Assembly: GCA_963402885.1 (NCBI GenBank)
Contig: OY727102.1
Location: 14,756,001-14,820,000, forward strand
DNA from: Antedon bifida
Lineage: Eukaryota > Echinodermata > Crinoidea > Comatulida > Antedonidae
Length of the DNA: 64,000 bases
Direction: 5' to 3'
A program made the position numbers and the translations under genes. Every line of letters starts with the position of its first letter. The first letter of the stretch is position 1. Under the pieces are notes generated by a model, which was not told where the DNA came from, made no database searches, and saw nothing but the letters and a program-made list of their open reading frames with translations. Positions 1 to 11,467 of this stretch are shown here, piece after piece.

Positions 1-2190
1 AACGTACGTATCCCGACGGTCGCGGAAGGCTGCTTTTCGCGAGTATAACGTACAGTCGTAACTACTCTTTAAGTGTACCTCCTGGTTTATAATAAGCAAT
101 TGTTATATTTTTTTTGTTATATTTAGGTAATCATACAAAATATAATTTATACTTATTAATTCTTAATTTACGTTTACATTATTGTACAATCTAAACAATT
201 TATAATAACTTGTCATTGTAATTTTAATTAACAATAATACAATATCATTATCGTCCTACATATTTCATGGGCAATTTAATTGGCGTCTCTCTGTAATAAA
301 TGCTATTCAGCATTGCGAATTATTCAAACTTACAGATACGAGCTAATAAAATTAAACTGTAATAAAAGATCTTGATATTTTATAAATCGATAGTAATAAT
401 AATAATTAAAATAATAATAATTTGATGTTTCTCCTGATGACATGTCATAACAATACAAAAAAATATGATAAATAACCATCGCATGTTACAGAGATAAATC
501 TATTGATTCAGTGTGTTCAAACGGTCCGTATCTGTTCAATGAACATATCGTTCAGGCTTAGTTATTTTAGTCGGGTAAGTTGGTGTCTTACCCGCCGAAG
601 TTAGCGATAACTGCGCTCTAGAAACCAACTTACTCAAGTAAAATAATTTAGTCTTAACACATTAACAGAGTTGCTAAAATTATTATATTCCATCGTGGTC
701 ACAAGTGGTCCACTGGTTTGAAAAATTGTTTGTTTTTTTAAATTGTTGTCTTCCGAGTGCCAACGCAAAAAAACAACAAAAACGACAGAATTTCTTTCGT
801 AGTTGTTTAATCACAAATAAAAATATAGAAATTTCAAATAAAATAGATGAAAAAATCACTTGTTCAATTGCAATCATAGAAACATTGGGTATGGGAGGCC
901 TACTCACTCGTCATAATTTTTTTCAAACTACGTCATAATTACATTAGATCATTGGTAAAAAAGAATAATTCAATGATAGACCTAATAACAATGTCATTGA
1001 CGCAATAGTATGTGTATTCTGTGAAAGTTAATGAAAAAAAATACACGGCATTAATTGTCATTTCAGACTACATATGATTTATGTTAATAACAAGAGCGTT
1101 TTAGGTAGATAACGTGATATTATTTAATTATGGAGAACAATTGTTACGTGATATGTACACCATTTACTTAATTATTGTCTAACAGTTAGAAGACAATTAT
1201 GAAATGTTCAATAATATGGACATTGTAATTGTTACTTACACCGCCACTTAACTGAGGGTCAGCAACCATTAGTGCGCCAAAAATCGTCGTTTGCGCGCGT
1301 CAATAGAAAACTGATAATCAAAAGTCTAAATCACATTTGCCTCGCAAGTGGCATGCGTGTAATTTCGTTATGTATGCTCAGATATAATCCTAATCAAATT
1401 CTTTTAACATGGACTTTACGGCATTATTTTAAATCCAAGCTAACTATGGGCCTATGTCTATTCAATGGGCCGTTTCTTGCGTGAATCAAGATATGTAGGC
1501 CTACACCTGGTAAATTATCTAATTTGTAATCCCGCCAAAAAGTATAATTATGTTCATACAGCACAAAAATTGTTATCCCGGTTCCTCGCTGACCTGTACG
1601 TATTGTATTACGCATAATTACTCTAACATTAAGTTGTTTATATAATTTTCTTTCCTTCTACTTACACTTGGTTATGTTTTTACAAGTTGACTAATTGTAG
1701 TACAAGGAAACTAGTTGTCGATTGTCCAGAGGCTTAGATATACGATTATCATTCATTATTTGATTAATGACCGTGTCCGCCATTCTCCATTGATAATTAA
1801 TTTCAACCGGAGAATACTTTGATATGACCACTGCTGCCTGACCAGTCTTGCTAAAGAAGAATATTGCTTCATCAAAATGGTGCTGAATTTTGTGTTAACT
1901 TATTTCCACAAACGACGTAAACCACTTTAAATTCAAGTAGGTAAAAAAAAAAAAAACAATAGGAAATGTGATAATGTGTAAAGAAATGAATACAGCTTTA
2001 AAATGAATTGTATGTAAACAGATGATAAAAACCAAAGAAATAGAAAAATGTGTATAGTGTATTGAAAAATATATGTAAATAGATGAAAAAATGTGTATAT
2101 GGAATAAAAGTGAGACATTCGATAAAAACAAGTAGGTAAAATAAGTCTCTTCTATCGGTTTTTAAAATCCAAGCGCCGGTATACACTAGG
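1..2190. other. AT-rich non-coding stretch
   Basis: I see no gene, RNA or clear repeat here. Short ORFs on both strands are low-complexity and lack recognisable domains or splice context. Confidence 0.6.
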
Positions 2191-2195
2191 TAAGC

Positions 2196-2635
2196 GTCGT
2201 TCCCACTAGAACGCAACGCAGCGACGTATCGACGCAAAGTGTTGTATTGCGTAATCACAAGTGGGAACCGATAGTTGCTGAAAACATCGTAGGGTTGATT
2301 TCACGCAGGCGGGGCAAAGACAATGATTGGAAGGCCATTTTGTTACCTTGCGTAGGTTGCGTTACGTTGCGTTACGTTGCGTCGCTTGTGAGAACCAAGA
2401 CTTAACATCTCAAGGTTTTAGTACGGTGTTTACTTGCATAAGACTCTTAGATCTGATATTTTTCTAATACAAAAAGCGACGTAACGTAACGCAACCATGC
2501 AACGTAAGGAAATGCCCTTCCAATAATTTTGTTTCCCCACCCTCCCCACCAACCCCACCTGCGATGTTTGCAGCACTGGCTGCGTCGTAGGTTCCCACTT
2601 GTGATTACGCAATACAGCACTTTGATTGTGTAGAC
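2196..2635. repeat. MITE family 1, diverged inverted pair
   Basis: This stretch is rich in the words GTTCCCACTAG, CGCAACGC, TTGCGTTACG and GTGGGAACC, which recur elsewhere in the window (15.7, 16.6, 49.2, 51.7 and 61.7-62.1 kb). Two blocks, about 2246-2395 and 2474-2628, are inverted copies of each other: both share GTATTGCGTAATCACAAGTG, then AACATCG and GGAAGG, then the TTGCGTTACG array. No coding capacity is credible. It fits a non-autonomous palindromic DNA transposon copy inserted or duplicated in inverted orientation. Confidence 0.65.
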
Positions 2636-2639
2636 TTCT

Positions 2640-4555
2640 TATAGATTAGATATTTCCTAAAATAAACCTAACTGAATTGAATTGAATCTATCATGACTTG
2701 ATAAATATTAAAATGTTGGCATTTGTCTATCTTTTCATGAGTTAAATTGCCTTTTCTATTTAATACTAGTGGAGCCGGCCATGCTGTAAGGAAAGTATAT
2801 ATCCACATATTTAACGAATAAGTCTATTTTTTATTCGATTAATCTGCTGCTGCAGAACAGAGCAGTTAGGCCAGACAGCTGCGCACTGCCCATGTTGGTT
2901 GCGCAGATTCACGTCGATCGCGTCACAGAACAGTCTCAACATGTTTAACCATGAAAAGAGACATGTATAACATGTTAAAATTATTTCATACAACTAGACT
3001 ATATTCTGGATGACTTGCGATAGTCACTTAGAATCTGTCTAGTGTTAGCTTCAGAACGAGGAATCGAGTCATCCAACGCTATTAATGAAATATTTCCGTT
3101 TTTTAAACAATACTTATCAAGAAAAAATCACCAGAAGAAACTGTTCCTTTAAAGCAAACTCACTGATGACGACAATGAAAATGCCTAATGTGTTGCCTTT
3201 ATAAATATTCAATGCACAATTAAATTATATGATTCTTTGCGTGGTCGATGTACATTTTATATTGAACAGTATTATTATTGAAACAGTAAATATAATAAAA
3301 ATACGTCAATGCCTTTTATAGTCTACATCTTTCTTCATTAGTCTGTCGACCAAAGAATGTATTATTATATTCGTTACGTCATTATTTGACTGGTTATCAT
3401 CCTACAGTAGCAACCCATATTACGGTATCTCCTTTAACTAATCATGTACTATTATAGGAACGACAAAGATGCATTAAGAAAACTATTACTGCCGTGTTTA
3501 ACTTTTAGGCCGAGTGGCCATGGGGCCGATTTGATGCAGGGCCAACGTGACGCGGCGTGGCCGACTTGACTTTGGTCGAGATGGTTTATGACCGACTTGG
3601 ATCAAATTCGTTATATCATCATCACATTGCATTTTTAACACTATTCCATGTAATACATTGTATCAGACAACAACACACCGATGAAGCTAGGTTAACTTTA
3701 ATGACCGGTTATTTTAATATATGCTTCATAAACTTGTAATTTAAAGCATAATTATTGTTACGTACCTTGATAAGTGGTTAATATTTTATACATTGAAATT
3801 CATGTACATCGAATATTTATAGCTTTTTACGTTAAAAAAGATTGTAATGTAAAAAAGAATTTAAAATTGACAGCAGAAAGAAGACTTGATAGGCGCCCGT
3901 TCAAAATAGCTTTATATAAAGTTGAGCGATATTTATTACGCGCGCACGTGTAAACTGTGTCTTTATATCGTGCCACCTAAGAAACATGCAAGAACACTAA
4001 ACCATAATAGGTGAAAGAAGTGAAAGATATTTTTAATGACTAATAATTAGTGATGCCTATCTTGCAATAAATATAATAAATTATATATCAGACGGACGTC
4101 ACAATGCAAACGTGATATGTGTACATTCGTGACTCCAAACATTCACAACACATAATAACGTTATCTAAATTAACGACAATATTTTACCAATAGCTTATGG
4201 CATGGGTTTATGATACTAAACGATACATGTGATGCTGTATTACAGAATTTTCATGATACTGGAAAAATCTAGATACAGTAACGAGAATCGGGTGGAAAGT
4301 AGAATTGTTACTGATATATTTTCTCTTTGCCTATACATTTATATATTTAAAAGCATCTACTTTCCAGTGATATTGTACCATACACCATACAGATTACTTT
4401 CGCTCACGCAAACAAGGCAGTGGAAATGTTATTGTATGAACTCATAATTGCAGTAATTTTTTATGATAGATGCCACTGAACTCACAGTAGTATTTTTCGT
4501 CTCTCCTATATCTTATAGACCTTATATAGTAGCTTGTTTCTTGACTCAAAAATGT
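2640..4555. other. Non-coding stretch, nothing recognised
   Basis: AT-rich sequence with no ORF of interest, RNA or clear repeat. A block near 4215-4275 (gatgctgtattac, then catgatactgg, then agatacagta) resembles a block near 29,082-29,140, so it may be a fragment of an old dispersed repeat. Confidence 0.5.
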
Positions 4556-4557
4556 AT

Positions 4558-4685
4558 AAAGCTCTGTCTGCACCATCATACTAGCAAAAAAAGTGTGATG
4601 TTCCCAAATAATGGTGTGGTATAACGTCATCATGTATTATGGACACATCACATTTTTTGTCACATAATAGTGTAGACAAAGCTTT
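4558..4685. repeat. MITE family 2, copy 1
   Basis: A 128-bp palindromic element. It begins AAAGCTCTGTCTGCACCATC and ends with the near inverse GTGTAGACAAAGCTTT. The middle has the shared words GTGTGATGT..CCCAAATA, ATCATGT and CACATCACATTTTTTGTCAC. Two other copies are at 8817 and 18,127. Terminal inversion, small size and no ORF point to a MITE. Confidence 0.7.
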
Positions 4686-5045
4686 AGATGCATGCCTAGT
4701 TCTTCATAGAATATTTCAATAGTGATATTTTTTCTTATGTTGGAGCTCACTTTTGTTGTTTCTGTTTCTGGACCTGATACCAAAATAAAAGAAATTGAAT
4801 ATCAAACGGGTCGAAAGAATTTATTGATTAGGCTGAAATTACCTGACATCCGCTGTAACATTTTATTTTGAAGATGTGGTATTTTATAATGTTGTGTATT
4901 CAGTGTTTCATTCCATAAGACACATCGATTGAATCTTCTACTGTTACATGGTCGGCCGTTGTTAGCAATTCCAAAAATAATTTCAGTTCGAAGAATGTAT
5001 TCACTCCTGTCTCCTGCATAAAGATACACATTTTATTCTACAGCC

Positions 5046-5300
5046 GTACCACGCCGAGAATGTTAAAGAGTCGCTATCCAATCGAGTTTGAACAATACCA
5101 TGAAAGCCCCAGTGGTCTAATGGTTAGGACATCTGCATATCAAGCAGGCGGTCCGAGTTCGAGTCTCGGTTGGGGCTTTTTCTCAATCTCACAGATTTCC
5201 TCATCTTTATCGTTTAAAATTAATTAATTAAATTTCAGTATATCACCGGGCGGTTTAGAATTACTGTTCTTTGCCTGATTTGTTTATATATATATAATTA
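5046..5300 (+). repeat. tRNA-headed SINE-like repeat, copy 1
   Basis: The unit starts with a conserved leader (GCCGAGAATGTTAAAGAG), then GCTATCCAATCG, then a tRNA-like gene (5105-5177). The tail includes TTTCCTCATCTTTATCGTTT and TATATCACCGGGCGGTTTAG and ends in a TA-rich tract. The same tail recurs at about 5600-5710 and 60,541-60,630, so it defines a dispersed family. A tRNA-like RNA polymerase III promoter, a conserved body and a simple-repeat 3' end are the usual SINE architecture. Confidence 0.7.
5105..5177 (+). tRNA. tRNA-like gene, anticodon ATC (Asp by sequence)
   Basis: A full cloverleaf can be drawn: a perfect 7-bp acceptor stem (AGCCCCA/TGGGGCT), A-box-like TGGTCTAATGG, anticodon stem TCTGC/GCAGG with loop ATATCAA, and T arm CCGAG-TTCGAGT-CTCGG with a good B box. 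A T run at 5177-5181 would terminate RNA polymerase III. The loop gives anticodon ATC at 5139-5141. Ordinary animal tRNA-Asp uses GTC, so this is more likely the head of a SINE or a diverged tRNA than a housekeeping tRNA. Confidence 0.6.
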
Positions 5301-5324
5301 TATTTATATATTGTGTTGAAAACA

Positions 5325-5472
5325 ATAAGATGAGGAAATATGTGAGAATAAGAAAAACATCGCCCTAACCGAGATTCGAACCCGGACCTCCTGCTTGATA
5401 TGCAGATGTTCTAACCATTAGACCAATGGGGCTTTCATGGTATAGTTCAAACCCGATTGGATAGCTTTTTTT
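5325..5472 (-). repeat. Inverted SINE copy facing copy 1
   Basis: The reverse complement repeats the order of copy 1: GCTATCCAATCGGGTTTGAA, then ATACCATGAAAG, the tRNA-like block, and TATTTCCTCATCTTATTG. It lies head-to-head with copy 1, so 5073-5472 forms a large imperfect inverted repeat with a spacer of about 110 bp. Confidence 0.65.
5361..5433 (-). tRNA. Degenerate tRNA-like gene, anticodon ATC
   Basis: On the minus strand this 73-nt block matches the tRNA at 5105 nearly base for base through the D, anticodon and T arms, including the ATATCAA loop. The acceptor stem is damaged: 5' AGCCCCA faces 3' TAGGGCG. It is best read as a decayed SINE head. Confidence 0.5.
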
Positions 5473-5539
5473 TATGAGGGCGTATCAATTTGATCTCTGA
5501 TGCGCGTGCGTACAATTGAGAGACTACTGTAGTGCTGTT

Positions 5540-5715
5540 CCACCGTTCTACGCCGAGAATGTTAAAGAGAGCAGAAGGTCCGGGTTCGAATCTCGGTTGG
5601 TGCACATTCACACAGATTTCCTCATCTTATCGTTTCAAATTAATTACTTAAATTTCAGTATATCACCGGGCGGTTTAGAATTAATGTTCTATGCCTAATG
5701 TGTTTATATATTGTA
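5540..5715 (+). repeat. Truncated third SINE copy
   Basis: The leader CGCCGAGAATGTTAAAGAG is joined directly to the 3' half of the tRNA-like head (GGTCCGGGTTCGAATCTCGG). It then runs into the same tail with TATATCACCGGGCGGTTTAG. The 5' half of the head is deleted, so an internal promoter is probably lost. Confidence 0.65.
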
Positions 5716-8555
5716 TTGATGTTTATTACTGTGTTATATTTTTCTGTATTGGGTGTTATATAAGCATCAAGGGAAAAAAATGTCATGTTCGCCTTGTTGT
5801 GGTCATGACAATAAAGTTTTATCTTATCTTTATATCTTAAATGAATATGTAAAGCAAGTTGTTCATCATCATCATTAAGCCAATATCGTATAAGAAAGAT
5901 ATATGGATGGGAAAATGTGGAGCTTAAACTTAAATTAATTGTATTTATAAGAATCGATATTATATCAAAATACCCCGACAGAGTAGTATTAGTAATGATA
6001 ATATGTTTTTTAGGTCTATTCCCGATCGACAATATAATAATTACGTTTTTATAATGGCATAACCCACAAAATAATAAAGGGGAGACGCTTCTCGTCTGTG
6101 TTTTCCATTACTCTAAGTGGATTGACGTCTTAAGAGCTTACGTCAATCAACGCAGAATCCTTTCCAAGTAGTAGGCCTTCTGATCAATCTATAACATTTC
6201 TGGTCAATCCATCATATTGTCAATAGATCTATCATTCGACTAACCAACAACCTGTTCAATCAATCACTTTAGTTGAAAGAAATCCACTCGTACCCTATAT
6301 GGATTTACATTTTCTTCAACATTCATATGGTTTTTAATAATTTTGCTATGCTCAAATCAATTCTGTTTTCTTTTTCTTAAATGGCATTGAAGAAATAAGT
6401 GAATTGCGTCAAATTTACATACAGTATGTACTGTGTTATTCATTCATTTTTATTTCGGATTCTCTGGTCCATGGAAAGTTAAATTACATATAAATAAATT
6501 AGAAATAAACAAGACTGTACTAATTACTACTACTCATCTCAGGATGGCATTCTACCTGGAGACTAAACAAGTTTCACTTGAATCGAGTCTACACATCAGG
6601 CCAAATATCGATGTTCCTAAAAATTCATAAAAAGAAGGAATTCTACATTCTATAAACATGGGGCTGGCACTACAATGTAGACGACTTGTATAATATTCAA
6701 TAATAAATAATACGTTGATACTATAACAGTACTTTTCTATAATGTTTGTTGTAGATAATCCTCACTGGGATTTAACTCGGGTAGGTGTAACCTTATGGTG
6801 ACAGCTCATATTTAAACCACTACCACTACTAATACCACTAATAGTTTTACGCCAATTCTCTTGAAAAAAGTAAGGATCTGGGCTAGGCCTACAGTAGAAT
6901 AACAAACATACATTTTAACTTATTTGTCCACCATTATGTTTAGTTTAAATGTTTTAATTATATCTTCGGGATCCAACAATTTACTCCTACCCGCTAATCT
7001 TCTAATTGTAACCCTGGGTTATTATTCTTTTATTGTTTTTTAGGGTGGGTTTCTATTAGAAGGGGGATTACTATTAGAGTAGTGGGTTACTATTAATCTT
7101 AAATTCGGCACTTGAAAATAGTAACCCACCCCAACTATTCCGGTCAGCAAAATCATAACAAAATAATACAACAGTACGAATAAACAAATTTGTTTGAACT
7201 CTAACTTTATTTTATAAACTCAAAAACGCTCCACTCGTTCGTTTTAGGAAAAAGTATCTAATTAATAGGGGTGTCCGTTAGTTAGAGGTGTCCCAAAAGG
7301 TGGTGTTTTACTGTCACCCTGTAAAAGAAACATGAAGCTGTGTATCATATAAGAAACAATAATACAATCAAGAAGATGAATTTTTTTCAACATTCATCTA
7401 TGTATGATAATACTGTAATTAAAGTTAATGTCATGCATTTATTCTATTCTATATATGTTGTAATCACAATAATAACCACTCATGTCCGATTTCCAAAAAT
7501 TAATTCATAAAGCAAACAAGGTTTTTCTATAAAAAAAACCAACTAAATATTAGTATAATAATTAAGTTGTATTTTAGTTTAATTATTATTCTTAAAAATA
7601 AATTCCTATACCATTTGGATATACCATCGTCAACGAGATGAAATTAAAGAAATATATTAATGGTAAGCCGGTGACGTTTGCGTCGATGTATAATAAAAGC
7701 AATAATTTAATTGGATACAAGATAAAATTGCAGTATAGAAATATATGGTAGCGATTGTGAACTAACACGCTATAGCTAATCATGAGTGAGTTATGGATTG
7801 TAGTATATATGTAGATTTGACGTATTTATCTAGTGCTGAGCCAATTGGGAGTTGCAATTAGCCAATGTGGGAATATTGAAATTATCATCAGCAATAAGAG
7901 AGACAGAGAGAGCGATGTGTCTTTCAAATACTGCGCAACAACTTCAGTGACCGTGCCGCCGTGCTGCTGCATGTCTGTTGGGCGTTAGCTCTTGCAATTG
8001 CATCGCACTGAATACTTTTGCCTCATCTCATTGACTTCACTTCTGCTCCGTCGAACAAAAGTATGTACGGTACTTGAAGAAGCGTTATCTTTGATAAACT
8101 ATACGCAAGAGCTTGTGTGTGTGTTTCTCTACCTTTAATATCTCATTTTCCGAGTTGAATTTATTGTAGTACCTTAACTGGACTATACTTATTAATTATT
8201 GCTAGACATAATTATTGAGGTAAGTTATTTTATGTATATTCATCTTGTTTATTTATAGTTTACAGCTTTAATTAATAGTCATTTTAATCTAATCATCCGT
8301 TGCATATTACAACGTATTTTGTCTCTAATCATTTCATGGAATATAAATTTACGTGGGTTATTTAATTTATTCATTTTTTTTTGTCAAATCACCGCAACTA
8401 CTATTATTATCTTTATGGTCATTGTCCTCATTGTAACTTGGCATCAATAATTACATGTTTATTAAATACATGTTCTTAATTAATTACATCACTGTTATTG
8501 ACGTTCTAGTCGAAGTGATAATTTCAAAATTAATGTTCGTATTTTCGTATTTTGA
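5716..8555. other. Non-coding stretch
   Basis: No gene or RNA is recognisable. A 125-codon minus-strand ORF at 5655-6032 shows no domain and uses low-complexity AT-rich codons. A short run of GAGA repeats lies near 7900. Confidence 0.5.
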
Positions 8556-8780
8556 AAAAATCATTATTATCATTAGAAATGACCATCACATATTCATAAT
8601 TACACATTACAGTATCATCATATGTATCATCAGCATCACCAATATCAGTACACATCATCATTGCAGGTACTATCATCACTATCATAATAATAATCTCTAT
8701 TATTATAATCATCACAATCATCACTTTGTCATAATCATCATCACAAAAAAACCAAAATCAAATTATAAATATGTTATGAT
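8556..8780. repeat. Degenerate ATC/ATT triplet-rich tract
   Basis: Dense CAT/ATC/ATT triplets read as long Ile/His/Tyr ORFs on both strands. Open frames on both strands and the composition mark this as a decayed microsatellite, not coding sequence. Confidence 0.7.
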
Positions 8781-8816
8781 GTAAGTGATTGATTTATAGA
8801 TTGGAAATGCTTAAGT

Positions 8817-8980
8817 AAAGCTCGGTCTACTTTACCAAACTAGTTTGACAAAAAAGTGTGATGTGCCCAAATATGGTAGTGCTATGCCCAAATATGGTAG
8901 TGATATGACATCATCATGTCCATATATGGGCAATTCACATTATTTTGTCACATAAAGTTTGATAGTGTAGACAGAGCATA
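8817..8980. repeat. MITE family 2, copy 2 (internal duplication)
   Basis: Starts AAAGCTCGGTCTAC..CAAACTAGTTTGACAAAAA and ends with the inverse TTTGATAGTGTAGACAGAGC. The word ATGCCCAAATATGGTAGTG occurs twice in tandem, making this copy longer than the other two (4558, 18,127). The inner part is ATCATCATGTCCATATATGG. Confidence 0.75.
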
Positions 8981-10141
8981 AGTCTTAAGTGATCCAAAAG
9001 CGTTATGTCAGAACGTGTAAAAATACCCTCTGAAATATCTTCGGTCGCCACTTACATCTTATATGATTATACAAAGCGTTAATGCAAAGTAATAACAAAT
9101 CTTTATTCTCTATGGTATAAAATAATTATGTCAGGTGAATCACAAGTTTTTATATGTATTTTCATTGAGTCGATTGAAATTTACACTTGACTGCGTGCTT
9201 ACTAAAGAAGGGGAGGGTGGTGTGTGCATGCTTGGTAGAAAATATTGCACATGTTAATGCTATAAAGGAATCTATTTTAGGGGATGGGGTCTACATTCAT
9301 TTTCATAAGTACGTACGGTGGTCCGAAGACGAAGTCAGAACCATCTTACGACAATTTTATTTCATTGTAAATTTGCTTTGGCATCAAATGTATAGGCCTA
9401 TGTATTATATTCTGTGCATTAACCATTACCAATTATTGTAATGATGTGCAGAAATGAATACCTCAGTGTCTTGGGAAAAGTCATCTTAAATTTCGATGGC
9501 TTAACCTTATCCTCCCTAAAACTTACCAGAAGCTCGAAATTTCTGATACAACCACTACTTTTATAGCTGAAGTAGAAGAGTCGGATCTTGGAATATTTTA
9601 CTTAAAATTGTACTAACATGTACAATCGTTCTCGTGTAGCTGCAGTATGGGGTATATATGTATTTGTTTATACAGAGCTCAGACAACATGAGTGTGATTC
9701 ATTCCTCGATAGGCCTGCTATTATAACAGGCTTATCCCTAAATGATTTTGTACCGATACTTTATTTTGTAAGTTTTATAATATTGTATACAATGTGGCAG
9801 GCTTCAATTATTTTTACCTTATTATTGATATTTTGTATTATCAGGTGGCGTTATTGGGCAGTCGATTAGCTCACATATCAGCAGTTATCGATTATGTAAA
9901 GTAAAATGTTATGAACGGAATTTGATCACGTGACATAGAAGATGCAGTTTGTCTTCAATGCTATTGGTCGTTCTCTACACCTTTCAAGTGTTTATATACG
10001 AAATGTAAACATATTCTCAATGTCTTCACTAATTTGAAACTAAGACGATACAAACTTAGCAGAATCTTAATTACCACTGTCGGGACTATTGTGCATTCGA
10101 TTAACAAAATAAGATAATATAGTAATTGTATTGAACAAAGC
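8981..10141. other. Upstream flank of the GPCR gene
   Basis: No confident exon. Two short plus-strand ORFs (9187-9441, 9618-9869) have no recognisable domain. The segment just 5' of 10,142 is AT-rich and could hold the 5' UTR or promoter, but I see no convincing TATA box or initiator. Confidence 0.4.
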
Positions 10142-11467
10142 ATGGATGGTCAAGATGATGAAAGCTACTCGGAAAATTACTATTACTACGATTACAATAA
10201 TACGGACCATAAGTACGAGTGGCTACAGTATTACACCATGCCAATAATAAATTCGCTAATCGCCATTATTGGATTGATGGGAAATGGAATTGTGATTTTT
10301 ATCTTATTGAAATTTCAAAATATGCGAACGATACCTAATATTTACATATTTAACCTGGCATTGTTTGATTTTGGATTTCTTTGCAGTTTACCGTTTCACG
10401 TGTATCAATCAGTTACCGGACATTGGCCCTTTGGTAACATCGGATGTATATTAGCTTGTGGGGTAGATGGCCTGAACCAATTTGCTAGTGTTTACATAGT
10501 CACAGCTATGAGCATTGATCGATATTTTGCGATTTGTTTCCCACTCTCTTCAATGCAATATCGCACGCGCCAATTTGCAAAGATTATCTGTGTTTCAATG
10601 TTGATTTTATCTTTTATGTTTAGTTTACCAAATTGGATTTTTGCTGAAATCATGCATGATGGAGAGGACCGTTACTGTACCATTATTATTGACCATCAAG
10701 AACAAAATAAGATTATCAATCAAACTACTTATGGCATTTTTGGTCTTGTGTTTGGATTTTTAATACCTCTCATTATCATGTCAATCTGTTATTCTACTCT
10801 TCTGTTCAAAATGCGCAGTCCAAACTTTCCTGCAGGTTCGGATATGGCGAGCGGAACAACCCACCATCGTGCGTCGAAACGCGTCACAGTGTTGACAATG
10901 TCCGTAGTAGTTGTGTTTGTAATATGTTGGACACCTTATTACACAATACAGCTTGTCACTTTTCTCCGTCCATATGGTTCCCAGGTTTCCGGTCCAGCAC
11001 ACGTGATATCACACGCATTGTCTATTTCATTATGCTATTCTAACAGCTGTGTGAATCCGTTTATATATACATTCGTTGGTGAAAACTTTAAAAAGAATGT
11101 CTCCGAGTTACTTCCATGCGTTAAGCGTTCGTCGACATTTTCTCGCTTTCATCCTGCGCGAGAGAGCACGCAGAGTACTTCGTATTGTCGAGGAAACCTA
11201 CTCGGATCATCATCAGCTTTGCTTAACAGACATGGAAGCGTGATGGGAAGTAGTGTGCTCCCAAGTAACTCTTCGTCAGTGACTGTAGCTCTGGATGCTA
11301 TGGCTTTCAATGATCATTCTCCACGAGTAAACAAATCAAACTCACAAATGTTTGTTTTTAAAGGTAAAATCGTTGAAGAAAATGAGATATCGGATCCAAA
11401 CGTGAATGAAAATGAGTTAAAATCTCCGGACATTATTTTGTCAAGCTCAGACAACCAAATCTGTTGA
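10142..11467 (+). CDS. Class A GPCR, somatostatin/AstC/MCH receptor-like
   Basis: A 441-residue intronless rhodopsin-family receptor for a neuropeptide, at the plasma membrane. Seven hydrophobic segments are visible. Landmarks are GLMGNG in TM1 (44-49), Cys102 with Cys179 as the likely disulfide, Asp109 at position 3.32, DRY at 126-128, CWTP at 262-265, Gln270 at 6.55 and NPFIY at 305-309. Asp3.32 and Gln6.55 are typical of somatostatin, allatostatin-C and MCH receptors. The TM3 run SVYIVTAMSIDRYFA and TM6 PYYTIQL look closest to MCH receptors. The N-terminus is acidic and Tyr-rich with a sequon at Asn19; Asn193 is another sequon. Cys326 could be palmitoylated. The Ser-rich tail suits G-protein kinase and arrestin control. 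The first ATG precedes TM1 by about 33 residues, a normal spacing. GPCR class is certain; the ligand is inference. Confidence 0.93.
   Translation: MDGQDDESYSENYYYYDYNNTDHKYEWLQYYTMPIINSLIAIIGLMGNGIVIFILLKFQNMRTIPNIYIFNLALFDFGFLCSLPFHVYQSVTGHWPFGNIGCILACGVDGLNQFASVYIVTAMSIDRYFAICFPLSSMQYRTRQFAKIICVSMLILSFMFSLPNWIFAEIMHDGEDRYCTIIIDHQEQNKIINQTTYGIFGLVFGFLIPLIIMSICYSTLLFKMRSPNFPAGSDMASGTTHHRASKRVTVLTMSVVVVFVICWTPYYTIQLVTFLRPYGSQVSGPAHVISHALSISLCYSNSCVNPFIYTFVGENFKKNVSELLPCVKRSSTFSRFHPARESTQSTSYCRGNLLGSSSALLNRHGSVMGSSVLPSNSSSVTVALDAMAFNDHSPRVNKSNSQMFVFKGKIVEENEISDPNVNENELKSPDIILSSSDNQIC

Noticed and set aside
5655..6032. 125-codon minus-strand ORF
   Set aside because: AT-rich codons, no domain, and it begins within SINE sequence.
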